Counted from the first letter of the stretch, positions 1-9,590 are shown. The stretch: DNA of 64,000 nt from DASQFI01 sp035633215 (GCA_035633215.1 DASQFI010000059.1:124001-188000); one strand, 5' to 3'. Translations and numbers: made by a program. Notes: generated by a model from the letters alone, not told the origin.

Positions 1-1
1 C

Positions 2-67
2 GAACTTGACAGCGCCGCCGCGCCGATCACGCTGCTGATGAACTGGAAGCCCGAGGGGAGGAAGTAG
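2..67 (+). CDS. C-terminal end of an unidentified protein (partial)
   Basis: An open frame enters from the left edge and ends at a TAG at 65-67. The last residues read PITLLMNWKPEGRK. Similar hydrophobic-NW endings are common in large acidobacterial serine/threonine kinase or TolB-like propeller proteins, but 21 codons are too few to assign a family. Confidence 0.45.
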   Translation, partial: ELDSAAAPITLLMNWKPEGRK

Positions 68-309
68 TTCCGCGCGGACTAAGGTCCCAATATGTCCCGA
101 AGTGTTTACCCGGTCCAGGGCCTCCGCCGGGGGGTTTTGTTACAGGCTCTAAGGAAGATGACGAGCGATAGAAGGTTCATTGGACCCGCCGTACCCGTCG
201 TACCGACGGTGACGCGTTTTTCTGGGCCCGCCTATCTCTTGGGAGGCTCGGGGCCCGCGACGCGCCAGGACCGGCGGCCGAGTCTTTAGACTCGGCCAAC
301 GCTTGCGTT
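68..309. other. Intergenic region with a repeat fragment and a perfect hairpin
   Basis: No convincing gene is seen. Positions 182-207 hold a partial, minus-oriented copy of the dispersed GTCGGTACGACGGGTACG repeat that recurs at 13.9, 14.0, 19.3 and 21.4 kb. Positions 276-297 form a perfect 9-bp stem (GGCCGAGTC) with a TTTA loop but no following T tract, so it is not a clear terminator. Confidence 0.6.
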
Positions 310-2067
310 ATGCTCTGCCAAATGAAGCCAGCCCATCGCGATTCGTTGTGGACGTCCGCGGTCCTGCTCTCGTTTCTCGCGGCCGCCGGTGTGGCGCTCG
401 CCGGGCGGCAGGCGCCGCCGGCCGACGCCATCGTCATCGATTTCATCGCCATCGCGAACGACGGCAAGCCCATCACGGACCTCAAGGCCGAGGACGTCAC
501 GCTGCGCGTGGACGGCCGCCAGCGCACGCTTCGATCGCTCCAGCTCATTCAGCACGGTGGCGCGCCGGCCGCGGCCGCCGGCGCGGCAGGCGATCCGCCG
601 CCCATGCCGTTCGGCCTCAACACGGGAGCGGACGCGAGCCGCGCGCTGTTGTTCGCCGTCGAGGATCTGTCGATCAGGACAAACAGCGGCCGCGTCGTCC
701 GGGACGAGATTCTCAAGTTCTTGAGCGGCGTCTCGAGCAGCGATCGTGTCGGCCTCGTCACGCTGCCCCAGTCGACGATTCGCGTCGACCTCTCGACCGG
801 GGCCGCCAAGGTGCGCGAAGCCGTACAACAACTCAACGGCCGCGCGCCCGGGTCGTCGACAACGGCGGAAGACACGTGCCGGACGCGCGACACGCTGGAA
901 GCGCTTCGCAATCTCCTCGGCGGACTCGCCGGGTCGGAAACGCCGACGACCGTGTTCGTGTTTTCAGGCGGCCTGATCGGATCAGCCCGTTCAGGGTCCC
1001 AAACGGGATCCGGGGCCTGCGACCTGACGACGGAGCATTTTGCCAGCATCGGCCGGGCGAGCAGTCTCGCGCGCGCGCAGGTCTACGTGATTCAGGCGGA
1101 CGAGAGCGTCACGGGCCAGAGCGAAGGCCTCGAATCGCTCGCCGGGGTGACGGGCGGGCAGGTGCTCCGCCTCGCCGTTTCAGGTGAGAGCGCCATCGCT
1201 CGCGCGGCGCGCGAGACGTCGGCGTACTACATCGCCTCGTTCGACCCGGATCCGAAAGAGCGCGACGGCCAGGACCATCGGGTGGAGCTGCGGCTCGCTC
1301 GCCAGGACGCGCAGCTGCGGTCGCGCACGGTCCTGACGATTCCGAAGGGCGACGGCCGCTCGGGCAAGCCGGGCGCCATGAACCCGCGCGACATGGTCAA
1401 GCAGACGACGGCATTCCGCGACCTGCCGCTGCGCGTCGTCGCGTATCCATCGCGCGGCAGCGGCGACAGCGTCAACATTTTCATCATGGCCGAGCCGGTC
1501 GATCCGGCGACGACGCTCACGGCGGCGTCGGCAGCCATCGCGGACCGGGCGAACAAGGCGACCACGGTCTCGATCGACGAAAAGGGCCTGACCGCGCGGC
1601 CGATCATCACGCAGCTCGGCGGACCGCCGGGACCGTATCGCGTTCGATTCGCCGCCACGGATTCGAGCGGACGGAGCGGCGCCGTCGATTACACGGTCAA
1701 CGCGGAACTCACTGGTGCGGGGCCGCTCAAGATGAGCGGGCTCGTGGTCGCCGCGTTGCGCGAAAAGGCCATGGCGCCGACTATGCAGTTCAAGGACGAG
1801 GCGAGCGCCGTCGGGTACGTGGAGATTTACGGGCAGCTCGCCGGCAAGGTCTCCGCCCGCATGGAACTAGCTGCCACCGTCGACGGCCCGGCCATCAAGA
1901 CGATTCAGCCCGGCGGTCAGACCACGTCCGAGGCCGACAAGTTCCTGCTGATCGGCGAGATTCCAATCGCCGACCTGAAGCCGGGCGACTACGTCGTCCG
2001 CGCGTTCGTCAGCCTCGAGGGACAGCCGGAAGGACGGGTGATCAGGACTTTGAGGAAAGTGCAGTAG
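310..2067 (+). CDS. VWFA-related secreted protein (acidobacterial type)
   Basis: 585 aa with an N-terminal hydrophobic stretch (about residues 13-31) that looks like a signal peptide. A domain at about 40-75 (VIDFIAIANDGKPITDLKAEDV) matches the N-terminal part of VWFA-related acidobacterial proteins. The von Willebrand A-like fold follows at about 110-310. The expected metal-site DxSxS motif is degenerate (VEDLSIRTNSG), so metal-dependent ligand binding is doubtful. The C-terminal 250 residues are beta-rich and unassigned. The start could also be the ATG at 322; neither has a clear Shine-Dalgarno sequence. Its TAG stop lies in the left arm of a palindromic repeat shared with the convergent gene. 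The family is abundant in Acidobacteriota and its role is unknown. Confidence 0.8.
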   Translation: MLCQMKPAHRDSLWTSAVLLSFLAAAGVALAGRQAPPADAIVIDFIAIANDGKPITDLKAEDVTLRVDGRQRTLRSLQLIQHGGAPAAAAGAAGDPPPMPFGLNTGADASRALLFAVEDLSIRTNSGRVVRDEILKFLSGVSSSDRVGLVTLPQSTIRVDLSTGAAKVREAVQQLNGRAPGSSTTAEDTCRTRDTLEALRNLLGGLAGSETPTTVFVFSGGLIGSARSGSQTGSGACDLTTEHFASIGRASSLARAQVYVIQADESVTGQSEGLESLAGVTGGQVLRLAVSGESAIARAARETSAYYIASFDPDPKERDGQDHRVELRLARQDAQLRSRTVLTIPKGDGRSGKPGAMNPRDMVKQTTAFRDLPLRVVAYPSRGSGDSVNIFIMAEPVDPATTLTAASAAIADRANKATTVSIDEKGLTARPIITQLGGPPGPYRVRFAATDSSGRSGAVDYTVNAELTGAGPLKMSGLVVAALREKAMAPTMQFKDEASAVGYVEIYGQLAGKVSARMELAATVDGPAIKTIQPGGQTTSEADKFLLIGEIPIADLKPGDYVVRAFVSLEGQPEGRVIRTLRKVQ

Positions 2068-2133
2068 GCCGGGGCTTCAGCCCCGGCACACGCCGATGGT
2101 TTTCCCATTGCCGCCCCTGAAGGGCTGGCCTAC
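2064..2133. terminator. Palindromic repeat between two convergent genes
   Basis: GTAGGCCGGGGCTTCAGC at the left and an inverted, diverged copy ending GGCCTAC at the right bracket about 25 bp. The left arm alone folds as GCCGGGGCTTCAGCCCCGGC. The TAG stops of both flanking genes sit in the GTAGGCC ends of the two arms. It probably acts as a bidirectional terminator and resembles the common GGGGCTGAAGCCCC bacterial palindromes. Confidence 0.65.
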
Positions 2134-3386
2134 ACCCCCGTCTTTACGTACCGTCCGATCGCCTCGATCGTCCGGTCGATCTCCTTCATCGAGTTGTAGA
2201 AGTGCGGTGAGAAGCGGAGGCCGCCGCGATTCGTGTCGCCGCGGGTCGCGCAGACGATCCGATCTTTCTCGTAGAGCGCGGTGTTCAGCCGGCGGATGTC
2301 GAGCGCCGCGGGCTGGAAGCTGACGATATTGGCGGAGCGTTCGGACTCCGGGCTCGTCCAGACCTTGACCCCGTCGATCTTTCGGAGGCCATCGGCGAGC
2401 GCGCGCGACAGGGCGCGGACGCGCGCTTCGATGCGCGCGGGACCGACCTCCTTCTGCAGCGCGATCGCCTCGCCGAACGCGATCATCGCGGCCTCGTCGC
2501 GCTGGCCGTTGGCCTCGAGCCGGCGTGAGACGCCCACCGCGCCGCCGTACAAGCTGATCACGGTCGGCGAGAGACGCTCCTGCACGGCCTGTCGAACGTA
2601 CAGCACGCCGTTTTCGCGCGGACCGCACGGCCATTTGTGCGCGCTGCCGCTGTAAAAATCCGGCTGAATCCGGCTGAGGTCGACGTCGAGCACGCCGAAC
2701 GACTGCGCGCCGTCCACGAGCGTCAGCACGTTCCTCTCGCGCGAGACGCGGCACATTTCCGCGACGGGAAGCACGTCGCCGACCGTGCTCGTGACATGCG
2801 TCATGGAGAGGAGCCGGGTCTGCGGCGTGATGGCTTTCGTCACGGCCTCGACATAGTAGTCAGGACCGGGATGCGGACTCGGCTGCTCGAGAATCCTGAC
2901 CGTGAATCCCGCGCGCGTGGCCTTGTCGCGCCACGCGGCATGGTTGCTCGGATGGTTGTCCGCGAAAATCAGGACCTCGTCGCCGGCTTTCAGGCTCAAC
3001 CCGCTCGAGACCAGGTTGTTGGCCTCGCTCGTGTTTCGCGTGATGACGATCTCCTCTGGCGTGACGCGAAGGTGGGCGGCGATCAACGCGCGGCTCGCCT
3101 CGCGCGCCGGGCCGAGCTTGGCGCGGTTGGCCGGCGACGGATCCAGATCGACCTCACGCGTATGACGTGTCAGCGTGTCGATGACGCGCCGCGACGAGGG
3201 GCAGAGGTTCGCGGCGTTGAACATCGCGAGGTCGGGTGGCATCACGAACTCGTCGCGCACGCGTGCCCAGAAGGGCTCGCCATCGCCTTGAAGCGGCGAC
3301 TGGAGCCAGTCCAGACGGAGAGGGGCCACCGCGGCCGAACCAGCAAGGGCCAGGAAGTGCGTGAACTGACGACGACTGACGGACAT
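2130..3386 (-). CDS. Tat-exported class-V aminotransferase-like PLP protein
   Basis: 418 aa. The start at 3386 is chosen because AGGAGG lies just upstream and the protein then begins MSVSRRQFTHFLALAGSAA, a twin-arginine signal. The class-V aminotransferase fold follows. The PLP lysine is in GSAHKWPCGP (about residue 250), the cofactor-binding Asp in LVDGAQSF, and TRNTSEANN contacts the phosphate. It is closest to isopenicillin-N-epimerase/cysteine-desulfurase-like proteins, a group that also contains the ergothioneine lyase EgtE. The substrate cannot be read from sequence. Export of a folded, cofactor-loaded enzyme fits the Tat signal. A paralogue lies at 27715-29070. The ORF stays open further upstream, but that part runs through a simple-sequence repeat and is probably not translated. 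Confidence 0.85.
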   Translation of the reverse strand: MSVSRRQFTHFLALAGSAAVAPLRLDWLQSPLQGDGEPFWARVRDEFVMPPDLAMFNAANLCPSSRRVIDTLTRHTREVDLDPSPANRAKLGPAREASRALIAAHLRVTPEEIVITRNTSEANNLVSSGLSLKAGDEVLIFADNHPSNHAAWRDKATRAGFTVRILEQPSPHPGPDYYVEAVTKAITPQTRLLSMTHVTSTVGDVLPVAEMCRVSRERNVLTLVDGAQSFGVLDVDLSRIQPDFYSGSAHKWPCGPRENGVLYVRQAVQERLSPTVISLYGGAVGVSRRLEANGQRDEAAMIAFGEAIALQKEVGPARIEARVRALSRALADGLRKIDGVKVWTSPESERSANIVSFQPAALDIRRLNTALYEKDRIVCATRGDTNRGGLRFSPHFYNSMKEIDRTIEAIGRYVKTGV

Positions 3387-3413
3387 GAGAGCCTCCTGCT
3401 GAGTGGGCAGTTC

Positions 3414-3554
3414 GGACTGCAGGTTCCGGGGTGCGGGGTTCCGGGGTTCTTGGTATCGGAGCCTTGAACTCCGGAACCCTGGAACCGCGGAACTCCGGAA
3501 TCCCGTCGAACTTCGGAACGTCGGAACCTCGGAACCCCGCACCGGCACCCTGAA
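3414..3554. repeat. Intergenic GGAAC/GTTCC simple-sequence inverted repeat
   Basis: The left half is built from GGTTCCGGGG units and the right half from CGGAACYYCGGAAC units. The ends (GGTGCGGGGTTCCGG and its complement near 3530) can pair to form a long imperfect hairpin. It occupies most of the gap between the S9 peptidase stop and the start of the Tat PLP gene, so it would lie in a shared transcript or carry the latter's promoter. Confidence 0.6.
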
Positions 3555-3575
3555 ACCACAAGCGAACATAATCGC

Positions 3576-5858
3576 CTACGAGCCGCTCCGCCCCGCCATC
3601 GCCTTTTTCTCGTCGCTCTTCAGGTACTTGTCGTACCACGCGAGGATCCGGTTCTCGAAATCGATCGCCTCCGAGACGCTATTCGGCGGCCTGTGGGCGC
3701 CATTGACGTACCGGACCCACTCGACGTCCCGTCCGAGCCGCCGGAGCGCGTAGTAGATCTCGCGCGACTGGCTGGCGGGCACGTTCGGATCCTGGTCGCC
3801 GGTGATGTTGAGCAAGGGCGTCTTGATGCGATCGGCCCGGAGCACGGCCGAGTGCTCGAGGTACCGCTCCGGGAATTCCCACAGCGTCCCGCCGATCCGA
3901 TCCTGGCTCTTCTCGGGCGCGTGGGTGTTGCGGACGCCGAGCCGCGGGCTGTCGGTATAGAAGCTGACCATGTCGACTTTGCCCGAGATGTTGATGGCCG
4001 CTTTGAATCGATCGGTCTGCGTGAGGAGCAGCACGGTCGCGTAGCCGCCGTAGCTCGTGCCGTGCACGCCGAGGCGATCCGGATCGGCGACGCCCATCTC
4101 GATCAGCCGGTTCGCCGCCGTCGTCACGCCCTTCACCCAGGCCTCGCCCGGCCGGCCGACCACGAGGTTCACCGACGGATGGAAGACTGCGTAGCCGTGG
4201 CTCGCGAGAAACGCCGCGCGCGCATTGAAACCGTTCTCGAAGAACGTCTCGTAGATCTCGAACACCGTCGGGTACTTCTGGCCCGGCACGTAGTTCACCG
4301 GATACCGGAGAACGCCGTAGAGCGGCTTGCCGTCCACGTCCCGATACTTCACGAGCTCGGACTTCGCCAGCGGCCGTCCGTCGAGCCAGGTGTTGAGCTT
4401 TGTGAGCGTCCGGACCTGCCGCCAGGCGCTGTCGGCGACCTGCAGCTCGGCGGGCCGGTCGCCGTCGGATCCGGAGAACACGAACGTGCCGCCGTCGCGC
4501 GAGAGTCTCAGATTCCCGTAGAGCCGCGCGTCCTTGACGAGCGTCGTGATACGACCGGTGGTCGTGTCGATGCGCACGACGCCGCGATCCCACCTGTCAC
4601 GCGCGCCCATCGTCGCGTAGATCGCCGACCCGTCCGGCGCCCAGTCGAGCGCGGCGATGCGCGGATTCTTTTCTTCGTCGACGTCGAGCGTGAAGATCTG
4701 CCGCCGGGCGCCGTCGGCCAGCGTCACCACGTACCACCCCTTGCGGCTCGTGACGAGCACCTTCGTCGCATCCCGGCTGAACGACTCGACCGAAAAGGAC
4801 TCCGCGGCTTCGGCCTCCTTCTTCTCTTCCGGCGTCAACACGGGCGGCGTGCCCGGTTTCTCGTCGGGCTTCGGCTTGGGTTTCGGGGTGAGGCTGCGCG
4901 GCTCGCCCCCGGGAATCTCGCGGACGAACACCTCGCCCTGCTTCGCGTACGCCATCCATTTGAGGTCGTCAGACCAGCGCGGCGTCAGACCTTTGAAGTC
5001 TTTCGCGGCGAGAAGCGTCCGTGGCTCGGACTCGCCGCGCGCCCAGAGCAGCAGCCGGTTGTCGGTGCCGCCGATCGTGTCGTAGTCGGTCTTCTCCGTC
5101 GTGTCTTCCTGCAGGACCAGCGCCGTTCCGTCGCGCCCCATCCGGTAGTTGGTGACCTTCCGCTCCGGCACGCGCGTCGTGACGACACCGGTTGCGACGT
5201 CCACGTCGACGACGTTGCGCCAGCGGTTCAACCGGTTCATGTCGTCCCACTCGAGAAACGAATCTTTCGACGAGTGCACGATGATCGGGCCGCGCGTAAG
5301 TGCGGTGAACCGCTCAGCGGCCGCTCGTTCGCGCGCGGCCGTACGCATCGAGACGACCACGCGCGTGCCGTCGGGCGTCCAGTCGAGCGTCGACGTCGGC
5401 ACGATCGTGTCGGCACTCTTCACGGTCACCGGCGCGGCCGGACCTCCGCCCGTCGGCCAAACGAGCAGAGAAATCGCCGGCGTCGCGCCCGAAGCCGGCG
5501 CCGCCGCCGCGATCAGAATCGCGAGCCGCTTGCCATCACGGGAGAACGCGGCCTGACGGACGTGGGCGAGCGACTCGCCCAGCGGCAACTTCCTTTCGCC
5601 CGTCTGGGTGTCGACGACGACGAGCCGGACCGCGGACGGGCCGAGATACGTCGGATCGCCGTAGCGATAGTGGTCCGTTTCCGCGTTGTCGTGCGTCCGG
5701 CGCTCCGTGAACGCGACCAGCCGCCCGTCTTCCGACAAGTCCTGCACGGATGCGGTCACGACCTTGAGCATGTCTTCGGCGGAAAAACGTGCCGGTTGCG
5801 CGTCCGTGGAGGTGTGCGCGAGAAGTGCGACGGTCAGCAGCGAAGCCGCTCGCCTCAT
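3576..5858 (-). CDS. Secreted S9 family (prolyl-oligopeptidase type) serine peptidase
   Basis: 760 aa beginning with a signal peptide (MRRAASLLTVALLAHTSTDA); AAAGGGAC precedes the ATG. Residues about 25-480 form a WD40/PD40-like propeller with SPDG-type repeats. The alpha/beta-hydrolase domain spans about 500-750 and carries the complete triad: Ser in GTSYGGY (about 601), Asp in TGDQDPN (about 687) and His in NGAHRPP (about 720). This matches periplasmic S9 peptidases that cleave short peptides after proline or other residues. Residues about 325-350 are a Lys/Pro-rich insertion (KPKPKPDEKPG) within the propeller. Specificity (DPP-like, acyl-aminoacyl or other) is not resolved. Confidence 0.9.
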   Translation of the reverse strand: MRRAASLLTVALLAHTSTDAQPARFSAEDMLKVVTASVQDLSEDGRLVAFTERRTHDNAETDHYRYGDPTYLGPSAVRLVVVDTQTGERKLPLGESLAHVRQAAFSRDGKRLAILIAAAAPASGATPAISLLVWPTGGGPAAPVTVKSADTIVPTSTLDWTPDGTRVVVSMRTAARERAAAERFTALTRGPIIVHSSKDSFLEWDDMNRLNRWRNVVDVDVATGVVTTRVPERKVTNYRMGRDGTALVLQEDTTEKTDYDTIGGTDNRLLLWARGESEPRTLLAAKDFKGLTPRWSDDLKWMAYAKQGEVFVREIPGGEPRSLTPKPKPKPDEKPGTPPVLTPEEKKEAEAAESFSVESFSRDATKVLVTSRKGWYVVTLADGARRQIFTLDVDEEKNPRIAALDWAPDGSAIYATMGARDRWDRGVVRIDTTTGRITTLVKDARLYGNLRLSRDGGTFVFSGSDGDRPAELQVADSAWRQVRTLTKLNTWLDGRPLAKSELVKYRDVDGKPLYGVLRYPVNYVPGQKYPTVFEIYETFFENGFNARAAFLASHGYAVFHPSVNLVVGRPGEAWVKGVTTAANRLIEMGVADPDRLGVHGTSYGGYATVLLLTQTDRFKAAINISGKVDMVSFYTDSPRLGVRNTHAPEKSQDRIGGTLWEFPERYLEHSAVLRADRIKTPLLNITGDQDPNVPASQSREIYYALRRLGRDVEWVRYVNGAHRPPNSVSEAIDFENRILAWYDKYLKSDEKKAMAGRSGS

Positions 5859-5909
5859 GACGTCCCTTTCTGGGTTGGGAGATCCGGCGATATTTTACGG
5901 GAGAAGGCC

Positions 5910-5998
5910 GGGTTATTGAGTTATTGGGTTATTGAGTTATTGAGTTATTGGGTTCCCAATAACTCAATAGCCCGTTAACCCAATAACTCAATAGCCCT
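5910..5998. repeat. TTATTGAGTTATTGGG simple repeat forming a long hairpin
   Basis: The left half has tandem TTATTGRGTTATTGAG units and the right half has two copies of CCCAATAACTCAATAGCCC, the inverted complement. The two halves pair almost perfectly around TTCCC. AT content is far higher than the surroundings. It lies upstream of two divergent genes, the S9 peptidase and the hybrid kinase. Confidence 0.8.
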
Positions 5999-6124
5999 GA
6001 CACCTCCACTACCCATTAGTGGCAACCTGAAGAACCGGCCCACCGCTTTTTCCGCACTTTCGCCCGGCATCGAATCTGCTAATCGTTTTTGGACCACCTG
6101 CCACACGGAACTGGAGTGTTCTTT

Positions 6125-9100
6125 ATGGACACGGCGCGCAACCGCGGCGTTGCCGAGATCGAGGGCCGTTCCCTCGGCAAGACCCCGCCGGACCAGCCGA
6201 GCGAGCTGCTACGGGCCCTCCAGGCCATGCGCGACGGCGACTTCTCGGTGCGCCTCCCCGGCGACTGGACCGGGATCGACGGCAAGATCGCCGACACGTT
6301 CAACGAGATCGCCGTGGCGAACGCCCGCATCGCCGGCGAGCTCGACCGGGCTGGGCACGTCGTCGGCAAACAGGGTCGGACGCGCCATCGCGTCAAGTTC
6401 GACCAGCATCGTGGCGCGTGGGGGCAGATGGAGTCGTCGGTCAACACGCTGATTGATGACCTGCTGTGGCCGACGACGGAGATGACCCGTGCGCTGTCAG
6501 CGGTCGCCCAGGGCGACCTGCTCCAGACCGTCCGGCTCGACGTCGACGGCCGGCCGCTCGAGGGCGAATTCCTGCGCCTGGCGACGATCGTCAACACGAT
6601 GATCCAGCAGCTGGGGGTGTTCACCTCGGAGGTGACGCGCGTCGCCCGCGAGGTTGGCACCGACGGCAAGCTCGGCGGGCAGGCCCAGGTCCAGGACGTG
6701 AGCGGCGTCTGGAAGGACCTGACGGACAGCGTCAACTCGATGGCGAACAACCTGACGGCGCAGGTCCGCAACCTCGCCGAGGTCACCATCGCCGTGGCCG
6801 ACGGCGACCTGTCCAAGAAGATCACCGTCGACGTCCGCGGCGAGATCCTGCAGCTCAAAGAAGCGATCAACACGATGGTCGACCAGCTGCGGTCATTCGC
6901 GTCCGAAGTCACGCGCGTCGCGCGCGAGGTCGGCACCGACGGCAAGCTCGGCGGGCAGGCCATCGTGCCGGGCGTCGCCGGCACCTGGAAAGACCTCACG
7001 GACTCGGTCAACGCGATGTGCGGCAACCTCACCGGTCAGGTCCGGAACATCGCCCAGGTGACGACGGCCGTCGCGCGCGGGGATCTCTCGCGCAAGATCA
7101 CGGTCGACGTCCGAGGCGAGATCCTGGAGCTCAAAGACACCATCAACACGATGGTCGATCAGCTGAACGCCTTTGCGAGCGAAGTCACGCGCGTTGCGCG
7201 CGAGGTCGGCACGGACGGCAAGCTCGGCGGCCAGGCGCAGGTGCCCGGCGTCGCCGGCACCTGGAAGGACCTCACCGACAACGTCAACTTCATGGCGAGC
7301 AGCATCGAGGCGACGATGCAGACCGAAGGCCTGCTGACGCAGTCGCAGCAGCTGGCGACCGAGCTCCAGACGCAGCAGAAGGAGCTGCAGCAGACGAACG
7401 AACAGCTCGCGCAGAAAGCGCAGCAGTTGGCCGAGCAGAACGTCGAGGTCGAGCGGAAGAACCAGGAAATCGATCAGGCCCGCCGGGCCGTCGAGGAGAA
7501 GGCGGCGGAGCTCGCGCTCACGTCGAAGTACAAGTCCGAGTTCCTGGCCAACATGTCGCACGAGCTGCGAACGCCGCTCAACAGCATCCTGATCCTGGGG
7601 CAGCAGCTCGCCGAAAATCCCGAAGGCAACCTCAGCGGCCGTCAGGTCGAGTTCGCGCGCACGATTCACGGCGCCGGCACCGACCTGCTGAACTTGATCA
7701 GCGACATCCTGGACTTGTCGAAGATCGAATCCGGGACGGTCACGGTCGAAGCCGAGGAAGTGTTTTTCGCGAACCTGCTCGACATGGTGGGGCGCACGTT
7801 CCGACACGAGGCCGAGAGCCGCGGGCTGACGTTCGAGATCCAGGTCGATCCGCGACTCGGCCGGAGCATCCTCACCGACGCCAAACGGCTCCAGCAGGTC
7901 CTCAAGAACCTGCTGTCGAACGCGTTCAAATTCACGGCGCACGGCGGCGTGCGCCTCGGCGTGTCCGAGGTCGCCGGCGGCTGGGCACCAGATCACCCGG
8001 TGCTGAGCCAGGCGGCTGTCGTTGCCGCCTTCGAAGTGTCGGACTCGGGCATCGGCATTCCGCTCGAGAAGCAGCGCATCATCTTCGAGGCGTTTCAGCA
8101 GGCGGACGCGAGCACGAGCCGCAAGTACGGCGGCACGGGACTGGGACTGGCCATCAGCCGCGAGCTGGCGAGCCTCCTCGGCGGCGAAATACAGCTGCGA
8201 TCCACACCAATGCTGGGCAGCACGTTCACCTTGTACTTGCCGTTGCGGTACGCGGGGCCGTCCATTGCGACCAAGGCGATCCACGTCCCCGGCAGCCCGA
8301 TCTCCGCGCCCTCGTTCCCGGTCGTGAACGTGAGCGATCGCACGATTGAGGTCATCGCCGACGACCGCCACGATCTTTCACCAGACGATACGACGCTGCT
8401 CGTCGTCGAGGACGACCCCAACTACGCGCGAATCCTGATCGATCTCGCGCGCACCGAAGGGTTCAAAGTCCTCCTCGCGATGCGTGGAGAGGACGCGCTT
8501 GCGCTCGCCCGGCAATACCTGCCGACGGCGATCTCGCTCGATGTGTTCCTGCCCGACATGCTGGGATGGACGGTCCTGAGCCAGCTCAAGCAGGACCCGC
8601 ACACGCGTCACATCCCCGTGCAGATCGTCACGCTCGACGAGGATCGGCAGCATGGTCTGGCGCGCGGCGCGTTCTCGTTCGTGTCGAAGCCGACATCGAG
8701 CGAGGGTTTGAAGGCGGCACTCGATCGCATCAAGACCTTCGCGCTGCCGCGCCGCAAGCGGCTGCTCGTCGTCGAGGACAACGCGGCCGAGCGGATGGGC
8801 ATCCAGGAACTGCTCGCGCACGACGACATCGACATCGTCACCGCCGATTCCGGCGAGACGGCGCTCGTCGCGCTCGCGCAGGAGTCGTGCGACTGCGTCG
8901 TGCTCGATTTGCGGCTGCCGGACATGTCGGGCTTCGAGGTGCTCGATCGCATCGCCAAGAATGAGGCCTGGCGCGATCTTCCGGTCGTCGTGTTCACCGG
9001 GCGCGAGCTCTCGTCGGAAGAGGAGCTGCAGCTGCATTCAATCGCCCGGAGCGTCGTCGTCAAAGGGGTCGAATCGCCGGAGCGGCTGCTGGACGAGACG

Positions 9101-9559
9101 TCGCTGTTCCTGCACCGCGTCGTCGCGGATCTGCCGTCGGCCAAGCAGCAGATGCTCGATCGCCTGCACCGCTCCGATGAAGCGCTCATCGGCAAGACCG
9201 TGCTCGTCGTCGACGATGACGTGCGCAACATCTTCGCGCTCTCGAGCGTGCTGGAGCGTCGCGGAATGCAGGTCCTGACGGCCGCGACGGGACGCGAGGC
9301 GATCACGACGCTCGAGTCCACGCCCGAACTGGCCATCGCGTTGATGGACGTCATGATGCCGGAGATGGACGGCTACGAGACGATCCGCGCGATTCGTGAG
9401 AACCCGTCGTTCAGACGCCTTCCGATCATTGCGCTGACAGCGAAAGCCATGAAGGGCGACCGGGAAAAGTGCCTCGAGGCGGGCGCGTCCGACTACCTGG
9501 CGAAGCCGGTGAACACCGAGCAGCTGCTCACGGCGCTGCGGATGTGGCTACACCGGTGA
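6125..9559 (+). CDS. Cytosolic hybrid histidine kinase with HAMP array and three receiver domains
   Basis: 1144 aa from the ATG at 6125 (GGAG eight bases upstream). No transmembrane segment is evident. Residues about 110-395 are tandem HAMP units of about 92 aa, with near-identical blocks such as SEVTRVAREVGTDGKLGGQA repeated three times, as in fungal group III (Nik1-type) and some bacterial soluble kinases. A coiled coil (about 400-460) leads to the HisKA H-box MSHELRTPLNS (about 475). The ATPase domain has N-box NAFKF, G1 DSGIGIP and G2 GGTGLGLAIS. Three receiver domains follow at about 758-870, 878-990 and 1024-1140, the last with DVMMPEMDGY and KP. The second ends GRELSSEEE...VKGVES, an atypical C-terminal half. 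It probably forms an operon with the next kinase. Confidence 0.93.
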   Translation: MDTARNRGVAEIEGRSLGKTPPDQPSELLRALQAMRDGDFSVRLPGDWTGIDGKIADTFNEIAVANARIAGELDRAGHVVGKQGRTRHRVKFDQHRGAWGQMESSVNTLIDDLLWPTTEMTRALSAVAQGDLLQTVRLDVDGRPLEGEFLRLATIVNTMIQQLGVFTSEVTRVAREVGTDGKLGGQAQVQDVSGVWKDLTDSVNSMANNLTAQVRNLAEVTIAVADGDLSKKITVDVRGEILQLKEAINTMVDQLRSFASEVTRVAREVGTDGKLGGQAIVPGVAGTWKDLTDSVNAMCGNLTGQVRNIAQVTTAVARGDLSRKITVDVRGEILELKDTINTMVDQLNAFASEVTRVAREVGTDGKLGGQAQVPGVAGTWKDLTDNVNFMASSIEATMQTEGLLTQSQQLATELQTQQKELQQTNEQLAQKAQQLAEQNVEVERKNQEIDQARRAVEEKAAELALTSKYKSEFLANMSHELRTPLNSILILGQQLAENPEGNLSGRQVEFARTIHGAGTDLLNLISDILDLSKIESGTVTVEAEEVFFANLLDMVGRTFRHEAESRGLTFEIQVDPRLGRSILTDAKRLQQVLKNLLSNAFKFTAHGGVRLGVSEVAGGWAPDHPVLSQAAVVAAFEVSDSGIGIPLEKQRIIFEAFQQADASTSRKYGGTGLGLAISRELASLLGGEIQLRSTPMLGSTFTLYLPLRYAGPSIATKAIHVPGSPISAPSFPVVNVSDRTIEVIADDRHDLSPDDTTLLVVEDDPNYARILIDLARTEGFKVLLAMRGEDALALARQYLPTAISLDVFLPDMLGWTVLSQLKQDPHTRHIPVQIVTLDEDRQHGLARGAFSFVSKPTSSEGLKAALDRIKTFALPRRKRLLVVEDNAAERMGIQELLAHDDIDIVTADSGETALVALAQESCDCVVLDLRLPDMSGFEVLDRIAKNEAWRDLPVVVFTGRELSSEEELQLHSIARSVVVKGVESPERLLDETSLFLHRVVADLPSAKQQMLDRLHRSDEALIGKTVLVVDDDVRNIFALSSVLERRGMQVLTAATGREAITTLESTPELAIALMDVMMPEMDGYETIRAIRENPSFRRLPIIALTAKAMKGDREKCLEAGASDYLAKPVNTEQLLTALRMWLHR

Positions 9560-9590
9560 AGCGCCCGCGGCCCGCGCGAGGTGCCGGGGC

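Noticed and set aside
3693..5978. A 761-residue plus-strand frame across the S9 peptidase gene
   Set aside because: Antisense shadow. The minus strand carries a full serine-peptidase triad and signal peptide, while the plus frame is Arg/His-rich with no motifs.
6893..8371. Long minus-strand frame across the hybrid kinase
   Set aside because: Shadow of strong codon bias in the kinase gene; it contains no family signature.
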